This document shows positions 1 through 5,454 of a DNA stretch of 5,454 nucleotides, piece by piece. The stretch lies in assembly GCA_023401045.1 (NCBI GenBank), contig JAEXEM010000371.1:1-5454 (forward strand), read 5' to 3'. Position 1 is the stretch's first letter, and each line of letters starts with the position of its first letter. Below the pieces are notes generated by a model. That model saw nothing but the letters and a program-made list of their open reading frames with translations, made no database searches and had not been told where the DNA came from. Source of the DNA: Actinomycetes bacterium. GTDB lineage: Bacteria; Actinomycetota; Actinomycetes; Actinomycetales; Cellulomonadaceae. The position numbers and the translations under genes are program-made.

Positions 1-94
1 CCTCCCGGCCGCGTCGTGCGGGCCGGTCGTGCGCCGCCGCCGCTCACCGGGGTGGTCGGACGCTTGCGCGGGGGGATCGTGGGTGGCGTCTCGC

Positions 95-98
<4 letters not shown>
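1..98 (-). CDS. 5' end of a small protein gene overlapping gyrA (probable DUF3566 family), truncated by the window edge
   Basis: Only the first 32 codons are inside the window. They read [20 protein letters not shown], then [12 protein letters not shown]: rich in Pro, Thr, Arg and Gly, with no hydrophobic segment, so a disordered basic N-terminus. The ATG overlaps the gyrA stop codon (ATGA), and a strong Shine-Dalgarno sequence lies in the last gyrA codons, four bases before the ATG. This arrangement implies co-transcription and translational coupling with gyrA. In actinomycetes the gene directly after gyrA commonly encodes a DUF3566 protein, with a long disordered N-terminus followed by two membrane helices, of unknown function. 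The family call is inference from position and composition, because the diagnostic domain lies outside the window. That a coding region starts here is better supported than its identity. Confidence 0.62.
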
Positions 99-2686
<2,588 letters not shown>

Positions 2687-2696
2687 GTGGTGCTCA

Positions 2697-2702
2697 CTCC
2701 AG
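2697..2702 (-). promoter_or_regulatory. gyrA Shine-Dalgarno site
   Basis: The minus strand reads CTGGAG, with ten bases between GGAG and the GTG start at 2686. The spacing is slightly long but acceptable. No other start codon lies in frame between the upstream stop and this GTG. Confidence 0.55.
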
Positions 2703-2729
2703 TCGTCAGCGCGAGGTCAGGGGCGGGGC

Positions 2730-2745
2730 GCCGGCGGGGGCCGGC
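2730..2745 (-). repeat. GC-rich hairpin in the gyrB-gyrA gap
   Basis: Two copies of GCCGGC, each self-complementary, flank CCCC (minus strand), giving a possible 6-bp stem with a 4-base loop starting 9 bases past the gyrB stop. A G-U pair and one further G-C could extend it. No U-run follows, so it is not a classical intrinsic terminator. It could attenuate or stabilise the gyrB-gyrA mRNA, or be chance in GC-rich sequence. The inverted repeat is seen directly; the role is unknown. Confidence 0.35.
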
Positions 2746-2754
2746 ACGCCCGCG

Positions 2755-4824
2755 TCAGATGTCGAGGAAGCGCACGTCCTTGGCGTTGCGCTGGATGAAC
2801 GCACGGCGGGCCTCGACGTCCTCGCCCATGAGGACGGAGAAGATCTCGTCGGCGGCCGCGGCCTCGTCCATCGTCACCTGCAGGAGGGTGCGGTGCTCCG
2901 GCGACATCGTGGTCTCCCACAGCTCGGAGTAGTCCATCTCGCCGAGACCCTTGTACCGCTGGATCGCGTTCTCCTTGGGCAGCCGCTTGCCGTTGGCGCG
3001 GCCGTCCGTGACGACGGCGTCCCGCTCCCGGTCGGAGTAGACGTAGTCGTGGTCGGCGTTCGTCCACTTGATCCGGTAGAGCGGCGGCTGCGCCATGTAG
3101 ACGTGCCCCGCCTTGATGAGCTCGGGGGTGTACCGGAACAGCAGGGTGAGCAGCAGGGTGCGGATGTGCTGGCCGTCGACGTCGGCGTCAGCCATGAGGA
3201 CGATCTTGTGGTAGCGGAGCTTCGAGATGTCGAAGTCCTCGCCGATGCCCGTGCCGAACGCCGTGATGAGGCCCTGGACCTCCTGGTTGCCCAGCGCCTT
3301 GTCGAGGCGCGCGCGCTCGACGTTGAGGATCTTCCCGCGGATCGGCATGATCGCCTGCGTCCGCGGGTTGCGGCCGCGCACCGCCGAGCCACCGGCGGAG
3401 TCGCCCTCGACGATGAAGACCTCGCACTCCTCGGCACGGTTCGACTGGCAGTCGCGCAGCTTGCCGGGCATCGAGTTCGAGTCGAGCAGGCCCTTGCGGC
3501 GCGTCGCCTCACGGGCCTTGCGGGCCGCCAGGCGCGCGGTCGCCGCCTGGATCGACTTGCGGATGACGTCCTTCGCCTCGACCGGGTGCGCGTCGAGCCA
3601 CGCACCGAGCTGGTCGTTGACGACCTGCTGGACGAAGCGCTTGGCCTCGGTGTTGCCGAGCTTCGTCTTCGTCTGGCCCTCGAACTGCGGCTCGCCGAGC
3701 TTGACGGAGATGACGGCGGTGAGCCCCTCGCGGATGTCGTCACCCGTGAGGTTCTCCTCCTTCTCCTTGAGGATGTTCTTCTCGCGCGCGTAGCGGTTGA
3801 TGAGCGAGGTCATCGCGGCGCGGAAGCCCTCCTCGTGGGTGCCGCCCTCGGTCGTCGAGATGGTGTTGGCGAACGTGTAGACCGACTCGGAGTACGCGGT
3901 CGTCCACTGCAGGGCGATCTCGACGGAGATCTTGCGGTTGGTGTCCTCGGACTCGAAGTCGATGACCTCGGGGTGGACGACCTCGACCTTCTTCGTCGAG
4001 TTGAGGTGCTTGACGTAGTCGACGAGGCCGCCGTCGTACTTGTACGACACGGTGCGGCTCGTCTGCTGCGCCGGCGCCTCGGTCGCCCCGGTCACCTCGT
4101 CCTCGGTGCCGGTGTGCTGCGGGCGCTCGTCGGTGAGCGTGATGCGCAGGCCCTTGTTGAGGAACGCGTACTGCTGGAACCGGGCACGCAGCGTCTCGAA
4201 GTCGTACTCGACGGTCTCGAAGATCGCCGGGTCGGCCCAGAACGTCTGCGACGTCCCCGTCTCGTCCGTCGCCTCGCCCTGCTGCAGCTGGCCGACGGGC
4301 TGCCCGCCGTTGGCGAACTCCTGGGTCCACTCGTGCCCGTCGCGCTTGATGCGCGTGACCACACGCGTCGAGAGCGCGTTGACGACGGAGATGCCGACGC
4401 CGTGCAGACCGCCGGAGACCGCGTAGCCGCCGCCGCCGAACTTGCCACCGGCGTGGAGGATCGTCATGACGACCTCGACCGTCGGGCGGCCCTCGGTCGG
4501 GTGGATGGCCACCGGGATGCCGCGGCCGTTGTCGGTGACGCGCACGCCGCCGTCCGCGAGGAGCGTGACGTCGATGGTGTCGCAGTAGCCGGCGAGCGCC
4601 TCGTCGACGGAGTTGTCGACGACCTCGTAGACGAGGTGGTGCAGGCCGCGGGCACCGGTCGAGCCGATGTACATGCCGGGGCGCTTGCGCACCGCCTCGA
4701 GGCCCTCGAGCACCGTGATGGCGCTCGCGTCGTAGGTGCTCTCCTGGCGTGCGGGGGGAGGGGTGCTGCCCTGTCCCTCGGTCGTCTCGTCGTGCGGGTC
4801 GCGAGGGGTGCTCTGGTCGGCCAC
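2755..4824 (-). CDS. gyrB: DNA gyrase subunit B (EC 5.6.2.2)
   Basis: This is the ATPase and metal-binding subunit of gyrase and partner of the GyrA encoded downstream. At 689 aa it is typical for actinomycetes, without the extra C-terminal domain insertion of E. coli GyrB. The GHKL ATPase domain (about 31-235) has catalytic Glu67, Asn71, the DNGRGIP motif at 98-104 and the glycine-rich lid GGLHGVG at 138-144. Arg161 matches E. coli Arg136, the usual novobiocin contact. Ala135 stands at E. coli Lys110, as I recall is usual in actinomycetes. The transducer domain (about 255-430) contains QTKTK at 384-388, which senses ATP. TOPRIM has EGDSAGGSA with Glu473, and DADVD with Asp546, Asp548 and Asp550. 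The C-terminal part has RYKGLGEM at 623-630. A disordered segment at about 236-257 is a variable insert in this family. The GTG start follows a GAGGAG by 11 bases. An in-frame CTG two codons earlier is better spaced but a rare start type. Confidence 0.98.
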   Translation of the reverse strand: MADQSTPRDPHDETTEGQGSTPPPARQESTYDASAITVLEGLEAVRKRPGMYIGSTGARGLHHLVYEVVDNSVDEALAGYCDTIDVTLLADGGVRVTDNGRGIPVAIHPTEGRPTVEVVMTILHAGGKFGGGGYAVSGGLHGVGISVVNALSTRVVTRIKRDGHEWTQEFANGGQPVGQLQQGEATDETGTSQTFWADPAIFETVEYDFETLRARFQQYAFLNKGLRITLTDERPQHTGTEDEVTGATEAPAQQTSRTVSYKYDGGLVDYVKHLNSTKKVEVVHPEVIDFESEDTNRKISVEIALQWTTAYSESVYTFANTISTTEGGTHEEGFRAAMTSLINRYAREKNILKEKEENLTGDDIREGLTAVISVKLGEPQFEGQTKTKLGNTEAKRFVQQVVNDQLGAWLDAHPVEAKDVIRKSIQAATARLAARKAREATRRKGLLDSNSMPGKLRDCQSNRAEECEVFIVEGDSAGGSAVRGRNPRTQAIMPIRGKILNVERARLDKALGNQEVQGLITAFGTGIGEDFDISKLRYHKIVLMADADVDGQHIRTLLLTLLFRYTPELIKAGHVYMAQPPLYRIKWTNADHDYVYSDRERDAVVTDGRANGKRLPKENAIQRYKGLGEMDYSELWETTMSPEHRTLLQVTMDEAAAADEIFSVLMGEDVEARRAFIQRNAKDVRFLDI

Positions 4825-4835
4825 GGGCAGCGGTT

Positions 4836-4841
4836 CTCCTC
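4836..4841 (-). promoter_or_regulatory. gyrB Shine-Dalgarno site
   Basis: The minus strand reads GAGGAG, 11 bases before the annotated GTG start (4824) and 5 bases before an in-frame CTG (4830-4828). The sequence is strong; the distance to GTG is longer than usual. Confidence 0.6.
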
Positions 4842-4853
4842 GAGAGCTTCGGT

Positions 4854-4868
4854 GCGCGCCAGGCGCGC
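4854..4868 (-). repeat. Perfect 7-bp inverted repeat in the gyrB leader
   Basis: On the minus strand GCGCGCC and GGCGCGC are separated by one base. As RNA this would be a compact hairpin with about 6 bp and a 3-base loop, ending 12 bases before the gyrB Shine-Dalgarno site. As DNA it is a 15-bp near-palindrome that could bind a dimeric protein. Both roles are inference. Confidence 0.45.
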
Positions 4869-4902
4869 TTGGAGCGGCTGCGGGCCGCCGGGAGGCCGAA
4901 TC

Positions 4903-4920
4903 ACTCCACGGCTTCGGAGT
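4903..4920 (-). repeat. Short hairpin in the gyrB leader
   Basis: ACTCC and GGAGT flank an 8-base loop, giving a 5-bp stem. A competing 5-bp pairing, CCGAA (4896-4900) with TTCGG (4913-4917), shares bases with it, so only one can form at a time. The repeats are short enough to arise by chance. Confidence 0.25.
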
Positions 4921-4963
4921 TCTCGGCTCTCGGGGGCAGACAGACGCCTTTCTTGACCTGTCC

Positions 4964-4991
4964 AGTCTACCCGCTGGAGGCCGAAAGTCGG
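4964..4991 (-). promoter_or_regulatory. Probable SigA-type promoter of gyrB-gyrA
   Basis: The minus strand has TAGACT (4969-4964), matching the actinobacterial -10 pattern TANNNT. It has CCGACT (4991-4986) as a weak -35 (GAC core of TTGACA) with a 16-base spacer. This lies in the least GC-rich part of the gap between dciA and gyrB. Transcription would start near 4957, giving a leader of about 130 nt. A separate gyrB promoter downstream of dciA fits the known regulation of gyrase in mycobacteria, where supercoil relaxation raises transcription. The -10 is convincing; the -35 is poor. Confidence 0.5.
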
Positions 4992-5021
4992 GCAGGCGTC
5001 CCGGTCCTGCGGACGAGCCGG

Positions 5022-5037
5022 TACGGCCTCAGCCGTA
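5022..5037 (-). terminator. Hairpin at the dciA stop codon, possibly a U-less terminator
   Basis: The minus strand reads TACGGC, TGAG, GCCGTA: a perfect 6-bp stem with a 4-base loop holding the dciA TGA stop. The left arm is the last two dciA codons (Tyr-Gly). A second small inverted repeat follows (GTCC and GGAC around 3 bases, 5004-5014). There is no U-run, so this would be a non-classical terminator or a 3'-end stabiliser separating dciA from the gyrB promoter. The pairing is direct; the termination role is inference. Confidence 0.42.
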
Positions 5038-5454
5038 GGTGTCGCGCGGGCCCCGACCGGCCACCCGCCGCCGGCCGTGGCCGAACCCGTGGCCCACCGG
5101 GCCGAGGACGTCGACCTGGACGACGACGCCCTCCCCGAGCGCGGCGTCGAACGCGGCGAGCATCGACGGTGCGAGGAACCGCAGGTTGGTCGCCCACGCC
5201 GTCGACGTCGCCCGCACCGTGAGGAGCCCGGCGTTGAACGAGACGAACTCGCAGTGCTCGGCGACCTCGGGGCCGACGATCTGCGCCCACCGGTGCACGA
5301 GGTCGCCGACGACGAGACCCGGCTCCCAGCCGAGGTCGCGCGCGAGCAGCCCCGCGGAGACCGCGAGCGGCTGCGGGTCACGCGGCCCGGGAGCCGAGCC
5401 GCTGCCCAGCGGTCGGCCCGGCGTCATGCCGGGGCGAAGGCCACGGGCGCGGGC
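5029..5454 (-). CDS. dciA: DciA family (DUF721) helicase loader/operator, 5' end outside the window
   Basis: DciA binds the replicative helicase DnaB and is needed for replication initiation in bacteria lacking DnaC or DnaI loaders; in mycobacteria it is the conserved gene before gyrB. The visible part is 141 residues. The DUF721 core includes the segment WAQIVGPEVAEHC, followed by LTVRATSTAWATNLRFL, which forms the compact alpha/beta fold of the family. The C-terminus RGPRDTYG is the typical actinobacterial ending. An ATG exists at 5427, but I do not take it as the start. The frame stays open to the window edge, and its nine preceding codons read ARARGLRPG, which resembles the N-terminal region of actinobacterial homologues. 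No Shine-Dalgarno sequence precedes that ATG. The gene therefore probably starts upstream, next to recF. The C-terminal 25 residues or so are basic and Gly-rich. Confidence 0.9.
   Translation of the reverse strand, partial: ARARGLRPGMTPGRPLGSGSAPGPRDPQPLAVSAGLLARDLGWEPGLVVGDLVHRWAQIVGPEVAEHCEFVSFNAGLLTVRATSTAWATNLRFLAPSMLAAFDAALGEGVVVQVDVLGPVGHGFGHGRRRVAGRGPRDTYG

Noticed and set aside
4464..4904. Possible leader ORF starting GTG at 4904 and overlapping the gyrB start out of frame
   Set aside because: There is no usable ribosome site, it runs well into gyrB in the wrong frame, and its composition is that of an alternate-frame shadow.
2893..4956. 687-codon open frame on the plus strand opposite gyrB
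   Set aside because: It is the antisense shadow of a real GC-rich gene: composition is dominated by Arg, Val, Leu, Asp and Gly, with no recognisable domain, while the opposite strand encodes an intact GyrB.
4953..4958. TTGACC on the plus strand as a divergent -35
   Set aside because: No matching -10 lies 15-19 bases downstream, and there is no plus-strand gene for it to drive.
5425..5427. ATG as the dciA start
   Set aside because: The frame is open upstream with family-like residues and no ribosome site precedes this ATG.

Overview
This window is a housekeeping replication/topology locus from a very GC-rich bacterium, almost certainly an actinomycete (Actinomycetota). The evidence is the gene order dciA-gyrB-gyrA followed by a small gene that overlaps gyrA. 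The proteins also carry actinobacterial sequence features: a GyrA with two GyrA-box-like motifs, GyrB ending in the [14 protein letters not shown] tail, and DciA ending in RGPRDTYG. A Micrococcales (Cellulomonas-like) origin is my best guess from the flavour of the GyrA and GyrB proteins, but this is inference only.

All genes lie on the minus strand, so the window reads right to left. From the right edge there is the 3' part of dciA (DUF721, helicase loader/operator; its real start is beyond the window). A 197-base gap up to the gyrB start follows, with a hairpin at the dciA stop, a plausible SigA-type promoter, and a leader of about 130 nt with several small inverted repeats. Next come gyrB (689 aa, GTG start), a 68-base gap with a GC-rich hairpin, gyrA (863 aa, GTG start), and the first 32 codons of a protein whose ATG overlaps the gyrA stop. 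By position that last gene is probably the DUF3566 membrane protein usually found there. In actinomycetes this block sits next to oriC, downstream of dnaA, dnaN and recF, so the chromosomal origin is probably a few kb beyond the right edge.

GyrA and GyrB form the A2B2 gyrase that introduces negative supercoils and removes positive supercoils ahead of forks. DciA works with the replicative helicase DnaB. Both gyrase subunits are full length with all catalytic residues present.

I found no mobile element, CRISPR array, RNA gene or unfamiliar multi-gene system. The points worth a second look are small: a hairpin with the dciA stop codon in its loop, the structured gyrB leader, the second GyrA box with Leu in place of Lys, and the truncated dciA start.
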